64,000 bases of DNA, taken from assembly GCF_025420485.1 (NCBI RefSeq), contig NZ_JAOEFD010000003.1, forward strand, positions 62,001 to 126,000. The letters are read 5' to 3'. The notes under the pieces are model-generated. The model was given only the letters and a program-made list of their open reading frames with translations, was not told the DNA's origin and did not search any database. This document shows positions 18,149-26,580 of this stretch, in pieces. Numbering within the stretch: position 1 is the stretch's first letter; every line of letters starts with the position of its first letter. The position numbers and the translations under genes are program-made. This DNA is from Nesterenkonia marinintestina. GTDB lineage: Bacteria; Actinomycetota; Actinomycetes; Actinomycetales; Micrococcaceae.

Positions 18149-18949
18149 ATGGCACAGGCTGAATCCTCCACCCCGCAGGTCTCCTCGAAAGCCGAGGCGA
18201 AGGCCGAGCTGAAGAAGCTCAAGGCCCAGCAGAAGCAGCAGAAGCAGGAGCGCAGGGCGCGCAAGAAGGCGAACAAGAAGGAAGGCTTCTTCGCGCGCAT
18301 CAAGCAGGTCTTCGACATGACCCGCTCCTACGACCCGAACATCGGGTGGTGGATGGCGCTGACCTTCCTCATCACGTTCGCCGTGATCGTCGTGGCGGTC
18401 GGACTGCTCATCAACTGGGTCACCGGTCTGCTGATGGGCCTGCCCTTCGGCCTCTTCGCGGCCCTGTTCGTCATGAACCGTCGCGCGGAGAAGGCCGCGT
18501 TCTCGAGGATCGAGGGCCGTCCGGGCGCGGCCGCGGCCGTGCTGAACACGCTGCGGCGCGGGTGGTCCGTGACCGAGGAACCGGTCGCCATGGATCCCAA
18601 GACCCAGTCCTCGATCTTCCGGGTCGTGGGCAAGCCCGGACTCGTGCTGGTCACCGACGGCAGCGCCGGGGCGGTGCGCAAGCTCGTCCCGAAGACGCGC
18701 AAGCGGTTCACTCCGATCCTGAGGGACACCGGCGTGCCCATCCACGTGGTGGAGACCGGACGGGGCGAGGGCCAGGTCCCGCTTCCACAGCTGAACAAGC
18801 ACATCAAGAAGCTCGACAAGGCCCTCAACAAGCACGAGGTGGCGGCCCTCGACAAGCGGCTGAACTCCCTGCCGATCTCCCGCCCCCCGATCCCCCACGG
18901 CGTCGACCCCTACCGCATGCGTCCCGACCGGAAGGCCATGCGAGGCTGA
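18149..18949 (+). CDS. DUF4191 membrane protein
   Basis: 266-residue protein of the actinobacterial DUF4191 family, function unknown. The first ~50 residues are Lys/Gln/Arg-rich and predicted to form a charged helix. Two membrane segments follow at about residues 67-87 and 92-112, the second running into FAALFVMNRRAEKAAF. A ~150-residue cytoplasmic domain (FRVVGKPGLVLVTDG, a probable nucleotide- or ligand-binding-like strand) completes it. The family is commonly next to lipA, as here, which hints at a link with lipoate or glutamine synthetase metabolism but does not prove one. Confidence 0.88.
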   Translation: MAQAESSTPQVSSKAEAKAELKKLKAQQKQQKQERRARKKANKKEGFFARIKQVFDMTRSYDPNIGWWMALTFLITFAVIVVAVGLLINWVTGLLMGLPFGLFAALFVMNRRAEKAAFSRIEGRPGAAAAVLNTLRRGWSVTEEPVAMDPKTQSSIFRVVGKPGLVLVTDGSAGAVRKLVPKTRKRFTPILRDTGVPIHVVETGRGEGQVPLPQLNKHIKKLDKALNKHEVAALDKRLNSLPISRPPIPHGVDPYRMRPDRKAMRG

Positions 18950-19295
18950 CCCGGCACACCGCACCGCCCGTCGGCCCGCCCCGGGAACTGTCGTCAGCAC
19001 CTCCGGCGTGGTAGTGTGGTCGGCTGTCTGGCAGGCTCCGCCACTGATGTGCGCCCCGGCGCACCTCACCCATGATCCTGCACGTCCCCTGTGATCTCAA
19101 CAGAGCCCACAGCCGTGCTCGGCGGAGGACCGCAGCCGAAGCGGACCCTCGGCAGTCCGCGCTCTCCGGAGGGGATCCCGGAGGCCAGGTGGCCGTCCGT
19201 TCCGAAGAGGGACCCGCGATCTCGCGGAGGTCTCTCCGACGTGCCCCGGACGGCGGATAAACAGCAAGGCCGACTGAGAAGAGAGAGGCACACCC
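18950..19295 (+). other. Intergenic region with rpsD promoter and long leader
   Basis: 346 bases with no convincing protein gene. TAGTGT at 19013-19018 is a plausible -10 box, which would give an rpsD leader of about 270 bases. Within it are GC-rich inverted segments (for example GAGATCGCGGG-like complementarity around 19205-19225) but no structure I can assign. In several bacteria S4 represses its own mRNA through the leader, so an S4-binding element is possible. Confidence 0.35.
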
Positions 19296-19925
19296 ATGCC
19301 CACCACCCCCCTGCGCTCCCGCCGCACGGTCAAGCAGTCCCGTGCCCTGGGCATCGCGCTCACGCCGAAGGCCCAGAAGTACCTGGACCGTCGTCCCTAC
19401 GGACCCGGTCAGCACGGACGGACCCGTCGCCGCACCGACTCCGACTACGCGGTGCGTCTGCGCGAGAAGCAGCGCCTCCGCGCACAGTACGGGATCCGCG
19501 AAGCCCAGATGACCCGGTACTACGAAGAGGCCAAGCGTCGCGACGGCCTGACCGGTGAGACCCTCATCGAGCTGCTCGAGTCCCGCCTCGACGCCCTGGT
19601 CCTGCGCGCCGGGTTCGCCCGCACCATCGCTCAGGCGCGTCAGTTCGTCGTGCACCGTCACATCCTGGTCGACGGCAAGCGCGTCGACCGCCCGTCCTTC
19701 CGCGTCAAGCCGGGCCAGATGATCCACGTGCACGAGCGAAGCGAGAAGTTCGAGCCCTTCCAGGTGGCCGCCGCCGGCGCCCACCAGGACGCGCTGCCCT
19801 CCGTGCCGGGCTACCTGACCGTCGAGATCGACAAGCTGCAGGCCACCCTCTCCCGCGCCCCGAAGCGCGAGGAGGTCCCGGTGACCTGTGAGGAGCAGAT
19901 GGTCGTGGAGTACTACGCCCGCTGA
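19296..19925 (+). CDS. rpsD: 30S ribosomal protein S4
   Basis: Primary 16S rRNA-binding protein that nucleates 30S body assembly. The 209 residues comprise the N-terminal S4 domain and the S4 RNA-binding fold (LESRLDALVLRAGFARTIAQ, then VHRHILVDGKRVDRPSF). GAGAGAGG precedes the ATG by about eight bases. The N-terminus here (RRTVKQSRALGIALTPKAQK) lacks the CxxC zinc ligands of the zinc-binding S4 form, so this is the C-minus type. Monocistronic in appearance, with a hairpin before alaS, and separate from the rpoA operon that often holds rpsD. Confidence 0.98.
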   Translation: MPTTPLRSRRTVKQSRALGIALTPKAQKYLDRRPYGPGQHGRTRRRTDSDYAVRLREKQRLRAQYGIREAQMTRYYEEAKRRDGLTGETLIELLESRLDALVLRAGFARTIAQARQFVVHRHILVDGKRVDRPSFRVKPGQMIHVHERSEKFEPFQVAAAGAHQDALPSVPGYLTVEIDKLQATLSRAPKREEVPVTCEEQMVVEYYAR

Positions 19926-19961
19926 TCCGTCCGCGGTCGCCCGACCGCACCACAGCGAACG

Positions 19962-20008
19962 GAGCCCGTCGCCCGCAGCCCCTTGCCACGGGGCGCGGCG
20001 GCGGGCTC
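19962..20008 (+). terminator. Terminator after rpsD
   Basis: Imperfect hairpin: GAGCCC-type left arm from 19962 pairs with the right arm ending at 20008, with an inner GCCCC/GGGGC stem around TTGCCAC. Confidence 0.65.
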
Positions 20009-20022
20009 TCGTCGTCTGCCGG

Positions 20023-20028
20023 TACACT
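20023..20028 (+). promoter_or_regulatory. alaS promoter -10 box
   Basis: TACACT at 20023-20028, followed by an ~80-base leader to the alaS start. The -35 region is not recognisable. Confidence 0.4.
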
Positions 20029-20112
20029 TGATCCGGTCCCTTCGCCCGACCGACGGACAGACGCCGGTCCGGGGACCACCGCCCATCGTGAGCAGGAGGA
20101 CGCGACCCGACC

Positions 20113-22812
20113 ATGAAGACCGAGGACATCACCCGCACGTGGTACGACTACTTCGCCGCGAAGGGCCACGAGCGGGTTCCGTCGGCGTCGCTGGTCTCCC
20201 CCGACCCCTCCGTCCTGTTCACCATCGCCGGCATGGTCCCCTTCATCCCCTACTTCCTGGGCACGGAGACCCCGCCGTACGACCGCGCCGTCTCGGTCCA
20301 GAAGTGCATCCGCACCGCGGACATCGAAGAGGTCGGAAAGACCGCACGCCACGGCACGTTCTTCCAGATGTGCGGCAACTTCTCCTTCGGCGACTACTTC
20401 AAGGAGAAGGCCATCCCCATGGCCTGGGAGCTGCTGACCACACCGGTGGAGGGCGACCCGGACACCGGGATGCGCGGCTACGGTCTGGATCCTGAACGGC
20501 TCTGGGTGACGGTCTATCTCGACGACGACGAGGCCTACGGCATCTGGCGCGACGTGGTCGGAGTCCCCGAGGAGCGGATCCAGCGGTTCGGCCCCGAGGA
20601 CAACTACTGGAACACCGGGCAGCCCGGACCGGGCGGCCCCTGCTCCGAGATCTACTTCGACCGCGGCCCCGCCTACGGCCAGGACGGGGGACCCGCCGTC
20701 GATGAGACCCGCTTCGTCGAGATCTGGAACCTCGTCTTCATGGAGTTCCGACTCGCCGCAGTCCGCTCGAAGTCCGACTTCGACGTCGCCGGTCCCCTGC
20801 AGCACAAGAACATCGACACCGGCCTCGGCCTGGAGCGACTCGCGATGGTCCTCCAGGGCGTGGAGAACATGTATGAGACCGACCAGGTGCGACCGGTCCT
20901 CGACCGCGCCGCCGAACTCGCCGGGGTCGAGTACACCTCCACCGAGGATCCCCAGGATCCGCGCCACAGCGACGACGTCCGGCTGCGGATGGTCGCAGAC
21001 CATGTGCGCAGCTCCCTGATGCTGATCTCCGACGGCGTCCGCCCTTCCAACGAGGGGGGCGGATTCGTCCTGCGTCGACTCATCCGCCGCGTCATCCTCG
21101 GCATGCGGCTCATGGGCGTCGAGGACCCAGTCTTCGCCGACCTCATCGGCGTCTCCAAGGATGCGATGAAGGGCGTCTACCCCGAGGTCGAACGGGACTT
21201 CGAGACGATCCGCTCGGTGGCCGCCAAGGAGGAGCAGGCGTTCCTGCGGACCATCTCCTCGGGCACCGCCAAGCTCGAGGACGCCGTCTCCCAGGCCCGC
21301 TCCTCCGAGTCGGCGCTCTCAGGTGCCGACGCGTTCGCCCTGCACGACACCTACGGCTTCCCCATCGATCTGACCCTCGAGATGGCCGCCGAGGCCGGTG
21401 TCACCGTGGACGTCGACCGGTTCCGCGAACTGATGGCAGAGCAGCGCGACCGGGCCCGCGCCGACGCGAAGGGCAAGAAGTCCGGGCACGCAGACACCGA
21501 GGTCTACCGGCGCCTGCGCGGCGAGCGGCCCACCCGGTTCACCGGCTACACCGAACACAGCAGCGAGTCCACGGTCCGGGGCCTGGTGGTCGAAGGCGTC
21601 TCCGCCGACCGCGCGGCGGCCGGGCAGGAGATCGAAGTCGTCCTGGATGCGACGCCGTTCTACGCCGAGGCCGGCGGTCAGGCGCCGGACACCGGCCGCA
21701 TCACCGGCGACGGCTTCACCCTGGAGGTCACCGACGTCCAGTCCCCCATCGGCGGTCTTGCCGTTCACCGCGCCCGGGTGCTCGACGGGGAAGTGCCGGT
21801 CGGCGCGGAGGCCCTCGGACAGATCGACGTGCGTCGTCGACTCGATGCCCAGAAGGCCCACACCGCGACCCACATCGTCCACGCGGCCCTGCACGATGTG
21901 CTCGGTCCCGGCGCCGTGCAGGCAGGCTCCTTCAACAAGGAGGGATACCTGCGGTTCGACTTCACCCATGACGATGCGATGAGCGCCTCGGCCCGACAGG
22001 AGCTCGAGGAGATCACCAACCTCGCCGTCCGGGACGACCACGAGGTCTCCACGCACATCATGTCGCTGGAGGACGCCCAGGCGGCCGGTGCGACCATGCT
22101 CTTCGGAGAGAAGTACGGCGATCAGGTGCGCGTCGTCGAGCTCAACGGGCCCTGGTCCCGGGAGCTCTGCGGAGGCACCCACGTGCAGTCCACCGCCGAG
22201 GTGGGCACGATGGCGCTGCTCTCCGAAGCGTCCGTCGGGTCCGGGAACCGACGCGTCGAGGCGCTGGTCGGCATGGACGCCTTCCGACACTTCGCCGCCG
22301 AGCGGACCCTGGTCAACCAGCTGACCGAGATGCTCAAGGTGCCCGCGGATCAGGTGCCCGACCGCATCAGCAGCACCCTGCGGCGCCTCAAGGACGCCGA
22401 ACGCGAGCTGGAACGGCTGCGGGCCGAACAGATGCGCGCTCAGGCCGGCGAGCTGCTGCACAGCGCCGTCGACGCCGACGGTGTCGAGGTGCTCACCCAC
22501 TCCGCCGGGCAGGTCACCTCCGCCGACGAGATCCGTGAGCTGGCCCTCGACCTCCGCGGACGCTTCGGCACCCGCAGCGCGGTGGTCGCAGTCGCCGGCG
22601 AGGCGAAGGGTCGCCCGGTCGTCGTCGTCGCCACCACCGAGTCGGCGCGCAGGGACGGCGTCGCCGCCGGAGACCTGGTCAAGCGTGCCTGCTCCGTACT
22701 GGGCGGAGGCGGAGGGGGCCGTCCCGATGTGGCGCAGGGCGGCGGGCAGGACGTCGCCGCGATCGACGACGCGCTGGCCGGTGTCCTCCGCGACGTCCGA
22801 GACCGTCGGTGA
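20113..22812 (+). CDS. alaS: Alanyl-tRNA synthetase
   Basis: Charges tRNA-Ala and edits mischarged Ser/Gly. The 899-residue protein has the class II catalytic core (motifs around FTIAGMVPFIPYFLG and TGLGLERLAMV). The editing-domain zinc/active-site motifs are HTATHIVHAAL and ELCGGTHV. A C-terminal DHHA1 domain ends in a Gly-rich stretch (LGGGGGGRPDVAQGGG), as in E. coli AlaRS. The extension ARADAKGKKSGHADTEVYR before the editing domain is normal for actinobacteria. It overlaps ruvX by four bases (GTGA), so the two are coupled. Confidence 0.98.
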   Translation: MKTEDITRTWYDYFAAKGHERVPSASLVSPDPSVLFTIAGMVPFIPYFLGTETPPYDRAVSVQKCIRTADIEEVGKTARHGTFFQMCGNFSFGDYFKEKAIPMAWELLTTPVEGDPDTGMRGYGLDPERLWVTVYLDDDEAYGIWRDVVGVPEERIQRFGPEDNYWNTGQPGPGGPCSEIYFDRGPAYGQDGGPAVDETRFVEIWNLVFMEFRLAAVRSKSDFDVAGPLQHKNIDTGLGLERLAMVLQGVENMYETDQVRPVLDRAAELAGVEYTSTEDPQDPRHSDDVRLRMVADHVRSSLMLISDGVRPSNEGGGFVLRRLIRRVILGMRLMGVEDPVFADLIGVSKDAMKGVYPEVERDFETIRSVAAKEEQAFLRTISSGTAKLEDAVSQARSSESALSGADAFALHDTYGFPIDLTLEMAAEAGVTVDVDRFRELMAEQRDRARADAKGKKSGHADTEVYRRLRGERPTRFTGYTEHSSESTVRGLVVEGVSADRAAAGQEIEVVLDATPFYAEAGGQAPDTGRITGDGFTLEVTDVQSPIGGLAVHRARVLDGEVPVGAEALGQIDVRRRLDAQKAHTATHIVHAALHDVLGPGAVQAGSFNKEGYLRFDFTHDDAMSASARQELEEITNLAVRDDHEVSTHIMSLEDAQAAGATMLFGEKYGDQVRVVELNGPWSRELCGGTHVQSTAEVGTMALLSEASVGSGNRRVEALVGMDAFRHFAAERTLVNQLTEMLKVPADQVPDRISSTLRRLKDAERELERLRAEQMRAQAGELLHSAVDADGVEVLTHSAGQVTSADEIRELALDLRGRFGTRSAVVAVAGEAKGRPVVVVATTESARRDGVAAGDLVKRACSVLGGGGGGRPDVAQGGGQDVAAIDDALAGVLRDVRDRR

Positions 22813-23330
22813 GCACCGAGGAGACGGAACCGTCGCCGCCGCCCGCCGACGCCCGTGCGGGCGTGCGCCTGGCGGTCGACGTCGGCGAGGCACGCGTCGG
22901 GCTGGCTGCGACCGACCCGGACGCCCTGATCGCGACCCCGGTGATGACCCTGCGCCGCGACCCCCGACGCGGCGGGGATCTGCGGATGCTGTCGCGGGTC
23001 GTGGCCGACCGCACCGCGGTCATCGTCTACGTGGGTCTGCCGCTGGCCCTCTCCGGCGGTGAGACCGCCTCCACGACCAAGGCCCGGGAGTACGCCCAGC
23101 AGCTGGCGGACCGCCTCGCGCAGGCCCGGGAACCGACCGAGGTCCGCCTCGTGGACGAGCGGCTCTCCACCGTCTCGGCCGCACAGAAGATGCGCGAGTC
23201 GGGTGTCGACGCCCGCGGCGGTCGTGCCGAGATCGACCAGGCCGCGGCCGTGGAGATCCTCGAGCACGCCTTGGCCGTCCGTCGAGCCCAAGGGGCCGAG
23301 CCGGGACGGGCAGTCCTCCCCCGCTCCTGA
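22809..23330 (+). CDS. ruvX: Putative pre-16S rRNA nuclease / Holliday junction resolvase-like (YqgF)
   Basis: RNase H-fold nuclease of the YqgF/RuvX family, implicated in 16S rRNA 5'-end maturation and in resolvase-like activity. The 173-residue protein has AVDVGEARVGLAATD near residue 22 (first catalytic Asp), VYVGLPLALSGGE, VRLVDERLST with the catalytic Glu, and IDQAAAVEILEHAL with the last Asp. It starts at GTG overlapping the alaS stop. In many actinobacteria mltG and aroE follow alaS-ruvX; here an AbiEi-like gene follows instead. Confidence 0.93.
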   Translation: MSTEETEPSPPPADARAGVRLAVDVGEARVGLAATDPDALIATPVMTLRRDPRRGGDLRMLSRVVADRTAVIVYVGLPLALSGGETASTTKAREYAQQLADRLAQAREPTEVRLVDERLSTVSAAQKMRESGVDARGGRAEIDQAAAVEILEHALAVRRAQGAEPGRAVLPRS

Positions 23331-23399
23331 GGCCGTCTCCTCCCGGGCACTCGACTGCGCGGCGGATCGTTCTCCACAGGTGCGCCTCCGAGAGCACAT

Positions 23400-23433
23400 T
23401 AGAAGGCGACGGTCCGGCACCATGGATGCATGA
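23400..23433 (+). promoter_or_regulatory. Possible promoter and three-codon leader ORF before the AbiEi-like gene
   Basis: TAGAAG at 23400-23405 could be a -10 box. The first ATG downstream (23422) opens M-D-A-stop, and its TGA overlaps the ATG of the gene at 23430 (ATGA), a coupling geometry. It may be coincidental. Confidence 0.25.
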
Positions 23434-24059
23434 CCGTCATCGCCGAGGAACCGTCGACCACCCCCCTCTACCGCCCGGGTGCGCCGTTCTGCGACGAAGA
23501 GCTGCAGAGCCTCAGACGCGAAGGAGCCCTGCGTCACCTCCTCGGAGACGTCTACGCGCCCAGGACGGCCGCACCGACGCCCGAGCTCCGGGCCGCGGCC
23601 CTCCGTCGTCTGCTCTCCACCGGTGAGATCACCGACGTCGTCCTCTGCGGGGAGACCGCCGGATGGCTCCACCTCGGAGAACCCGATCCGCGACGCCTGA
23701 CCGTGATCTCCTCACGGTTCCGCAGCACCCGTCGTCAGGACGTCATGGCCCGGCAGTGCCATCAGATCCGGCTCCAGGAGGGTGACAGCTCCCTCGTCGC
23801 CGGAATCCGGGTGACCACCCCGCTCCGCACCGCGGCCGACCTCGTCCTCGGGATCGGCACGGTCGACACCGCGGGGCTGATGACCGCCGGCACCCACGAT
23901 CCCCGACGGCGCGAGCTGATCGCCGCACTCATCGCTGTGCATCCGGACCAGGCGGATCCCAAGCGCGTCGAGGACCTCGTCTCCTGGCAGCTGAGTCTGC
24001 GCGGGGAGACGGCCGACCGTCGGGAGATCGGGCGGACGCTGACAGCCTGTCTGGCGTGA
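23430..24059 (+). CDS. AbiEi-like protein (type IV antitoxin domain-like), orphan
   Basis: 209-residue protein. The opening (CDEELQSLRREGALRHLL, then GDVYAP) resembles the winged-helix N-terminus of AbiEi-type antitoxins and of the actinobacterial AbiEi/DUF559-type proteins. The later TTPLRTAADLVLG is typical of those families. Unlike many relatives there is no C-terminal Vsr/DUF559 nuclease domain, because the protein ends soon after that motif, and no AbiEii nucleotidyltransferase toxin lies beside it. Membership is inferred from motifs; a solitary transcriptional regulator or a truncated nuclease relative is equally possible. It lies between ruvX and the convergent rel gene. Confidence 0.55.
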   Translation: MTVIAEEPSTTPLYRPGAPFCDEELQSLRREGALRHLLGDVYAPRTAAPTPELRAAALRRLLSTGEITDVVLCGETAGWLHLGEPDPRRLTVISSRFRSTRRQDVMARQCHQIRLQEGDSSLVAGIRVTTPLRTAADLVLGIGTVDTAGLMTAGTHDPRRRELIAALIAVHPDQADPKRVEDLVSWQLSLRGETADRREIGRTLTACLA

Positions 24060-24085
24060 GGCCGCCTCCGGCTCGTGGACTCCTC

Positions 24086-24113
24086 GTCAGCCGGCCGTCA
24101 GCCGGCCGTCAGC
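24086..24113. repeat. Short tandem repeat between AbiEi-like gene and rel
   Basis: GTCAGCCGGCC occurs twice in tandem (24086-24096, 24097-24107), with a further partial GTCAGC. It lies in the 75-base gap between convergent genes; no clear terminator stem is seen. Confidence 0.8.
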
Positions 24114-24134
24114 ACGGCGTCGGATCATCCGTCG

Positions 24135-26477
24135 TCACTGTCGCCGGCGCCCGATGGTCCGGTAGACGTCGTAGACGCCGTCGATGCGCCGGACCGAGTT
24201 CAGCACATGGTTCAGATAGCGGGGGTCGCCCATCTCGAAGGAGAACCGCGAGATCGCCACCCGATCCCTGGAGGTCTGCACACTGGCGGAGAGGATGTTC
24301 ACCTGCGATTCGGCCAGTACACGGGTGACGTCCGAGAGCAGGGACTTCCGGTCCAGGGCCTCCACCTGGATCTCCACCAGGAACACCGAGGACTTCGTCG
24401 GCGCCCACTCGACGTCGACGAGGCGATCCGGTTCGTCCCGCAGCTGGTCGACGTTGCGGCAGTCCGACCGGTGCACCGAGACCCCCTGGCCACGGGTCAC
24501 GAAGCCCTCGATGTCGTCGGGGGGCACGGGCGTGCAGCACCGGGCCAGCTTGACCAGCACGCCCGAGGCCCCCCGTACGATGACCCCAGCGTCCGAGATC
24601 TCAGCCGGTCGGGCCTGCGGAGCCGTGATCGGGGTGGTGTCGTGCTCCTCGACGTCGTCGGACTCGGCCGGAGCGAACAGCGCCTCGAGATGCTCGGTGA
24701 CGTTCTGTGCGGAGACGTTGTTGTCCCCGATGCCGGCGTAGAGCCCGGCTACGTCCGTATAGTGCAGCTGCTCGGCGACCTTCTTGAGCACCTCGGGGTT
24801 CATGACCTTCTGCAGCGGCAGCGTCGATCGGCGGATCGCCTTGGTGAGGTCGTCCTTGCCGCGTTCGATGGCCTCCTCGCGGCGCTCCTTGGTGAACCAC
24901 TGCCTGATCTTGTTCCGCGCCCGCGCCGACTTCACGAACTGCTGCCAATCAGTGCTGGGTCCGGCACCCTCCGCCTTGGAGGTGAAGATCTCGACCCAGT
25001 CCCCATGCTGGAGCTCCGAGTTCAGAGGCACCAGCTTGCCGTTGACCCGCGCGCCGATGGTCCGGTGACCCACGTCGGTGTGGACCGAGTAGGCGAAGTC
25101 GACCGGGGTGGAGCCGGCCGGCAGCGCCATGACCTCTCCCTTGGGGGTGTAGACGAACACCTCCCGGGCGTTGATCTCGTACCGCAGCGACTCGAGGAAC
25201 TCGTCCGGGTCGGTCGTCTCGGACTGCCAGTCCACCAGAGACCTCAGCCAGCCGATGTCGGCGGTCGTCTGACTCTGCTGCGTCGCCACACCGGGGGCGG
25301 AGCCGTCGACGAAGCGCACGGACTTGGCGGCCCCGGTGCGCTGCTGCGCGTCGTCGGACCTCTGCTTGTACTTCCAGTGCGCGGCCACACCGTACTCGGC
25401 GCGGCGGTGCATCTCATACGTCCGGATCTGGATCTCCACCGGTTTGCCCTGCGGACCGATGACCGTGGTGTGGAGGGACTGGTACATGTTGAACTTCGGC
25501 ATCGCGATGTAGTCCTTGAACCGTCCCGGCAGGGGATTCCACCGCGCGTGGAGCGCCCCCAGCGCCGCATAGCAGTCCCGGACCGACTCCACCAGCACAC
25601 GCACGCCCATGAGGTCATGGATGTCGTCGAAGTCCTTCCCCCTGACGATCATCTTCTGATAGATCGAGTAGTAGTGCTTGGGGCGACCGGTGATGGTGGC
25701 CGAAATGGTGGAGTCGCTGAGGTCGTCGGCGATGATCTGTCGCACTTCGGAGAGGAACTTCTCCCGCTGCGGCGTCCGGTCCCCCACCAGTCGGACGATC
25801 TCTTCGTACACCTTGGGATACAGGACCGCGAAGGACAGGTCCTCCAGCTCCCACTTGATGGTGTTCATCCCCAGCCGATGCGCCAGCGGGGAGAAGATCT
25901 CCAGGGTCTCCTTGGCCTTGCGGGCGCTCGAGTCGGCCGAGACGAACTTCCAGGTGCGGGCGTTGTGCAGCCGGTCGGCCAGCTTGATCATCAGCACCCG
26001 GATGTCCTTGGCCATGGCCAGGACCATCTTGCGCACCGTCTCGGCCTGGGCCGCGTCGCCGAACTTCAGCCGGTCCAGCTTCGTCACGCCGTCCACCAGA
26101 TGGGCGATCTCGGTCCCGAAGTCCTCGGTGAGCCGCTCCAGGCTGTAGTCGGTGTCCTCGACGGTGTCGTGGAGCAGAGCGGCCGCCAGCGTCCGTCCGG
26201 TCAGACCCAGCTCCGCGAGGATGGTGGCGACCGCGACCGGGTGGGTGATGTAGGGCTCGCCGCTCTTGCGCCGCTGGTGCCGGTGCTGGTGGGCGGCCAC
26301 GTCGAAGGCCCGCCGGACCAGCGGCAGGTCGGGCTCGACGTCGGTGCCGCGCATGACGTCCTCCAGCGGGGCCAGAAGGGCCCTGTCCGCGGCGCCTCCC
26401 GCCGCGTCCGCTCCGTCGTCGTGACGCTCGGAGACGTCGGCGGCCCGCTGTGCGGCGGATGCGGAGTCGTCGTTCAC
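24135..26477 (-). CDS. rel: Bifunctional (p)ppGpp synthetase/hydrolase Rel
   Basis: Makes and degrades the stringent-response alarmone (p)ppGpp. Domains in order are HD hydrolase ([35 protein letters not shown]) and synthetase with [10 protein letters not shown], the RxKD-type loop of bifunctional enzymes. TGS ([25 protein letters not shown]), a helical/zinc-finger region ([20 protein letters not shown]) and a C-terminal ACT domain complete it. I place the start at GTG 26477 (780 residues). The longer frame to 26528 begins directly after a TAGAAT -10 box (26529-26534) and would not be fully transcribed from it. It follows secF with the same polarity but has its own promoter. Confidence 0.95.
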   Translation of the reverse strand: MNDDSASAAQRAADVSERHDDGADAAGGAADRALLAPLEDVMRGTDVEPDLPLVRRAFDVAAHQHRHQRRKSGEPYITHPVAVATILAELGLTGRTLAAALLHDTVEDTDYSLERLTEDFGTEIAHLVDGVTKLDRLKFGDAAQAETVRKMVLAMAKDIRVLMIKLADRLHNARTWKFVSADSSARKAKETLEIFSPLAHRLGMNTIKWELEDLSFAVLYPKVYEEIVRLVGDRTPQREKFLSEVRQIIADDLSDSTISATITGRPKHYYSIYQKMIVRGKDFDDIHDLMGVRVLVESVRDCYAALGALHARWNPLPGRFKDYIAMPKFNMYQSLHTTVIGPQGKPVEIQIRTYEMHRRAEYGVAAHWKYKQRSDDAQQRTGAAKSVRFVDGSAPGVATQQSQTTADIGWLRSLVDWQSETTDPDEFLESLRYEINAREVFVYTPKGEVMALPAGSTPVDFAYSVHTDVGHRTIGARVNGKLVPLNSELQHGDWVEIFTSKAEGAGPSTDWQQFVKSARARNKIRQWFTKERREEAIERGKDDLTKAIRRSTLPLQKVMNPEVLKKVAEQLHYTDVAGLYAGIGDNNVSAQNVTEHLEALFAPAESDDVEEHDTTPITAPQARPAEISDAGVIVRGASGVLVKLARCCTPVPPDDIEGFVTRGQGVSVHRSDCRNVDQLRDEPDRLVDVEWAPTKSSVFLVEIQVEALDRKSLLSDVTRVLAESQVNILSASVQTSRDRVAISRFSFEMGDPRYLNHVLNSVRRIDGVYDVYRTIGRRRQ

Positions 26478-26528
26478 CAGATGCGACCTGCTCTCCGGGG
26501 GTGAGTGACACGGATCGGATGTGCGCAC

Positions 26529-26534
26529 ATTCTA
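26529..26534 (-). promoter_or_regulatory. rel promoter -10 box
   Basis: TAGAAT on the minus strand; predicted transcription start near 26522, leader about 45 bases to the preferred GTG start at 26477. Confidence 0.5.
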
Positions 26535-26580
26535 CGCGCTGGTCGCGGGTCCGCGTGCACGCGGGACACAGCGACGATGC

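Noticed and set aside
24086-24113. Short direct repeats considered as a CRISPR or attachment site
   Set aside because: Only two 11-base units plus a fragment, no spacers, no cas genes, no integrase; probably simple replication slippage.
24075-26504. 809-codon plus-strand frame opposite rel
   Set aside because: The minus strand encodes an unmistakable Rel protein; the plus frame has no domain features and is a mirror effect of third-position GC bias.
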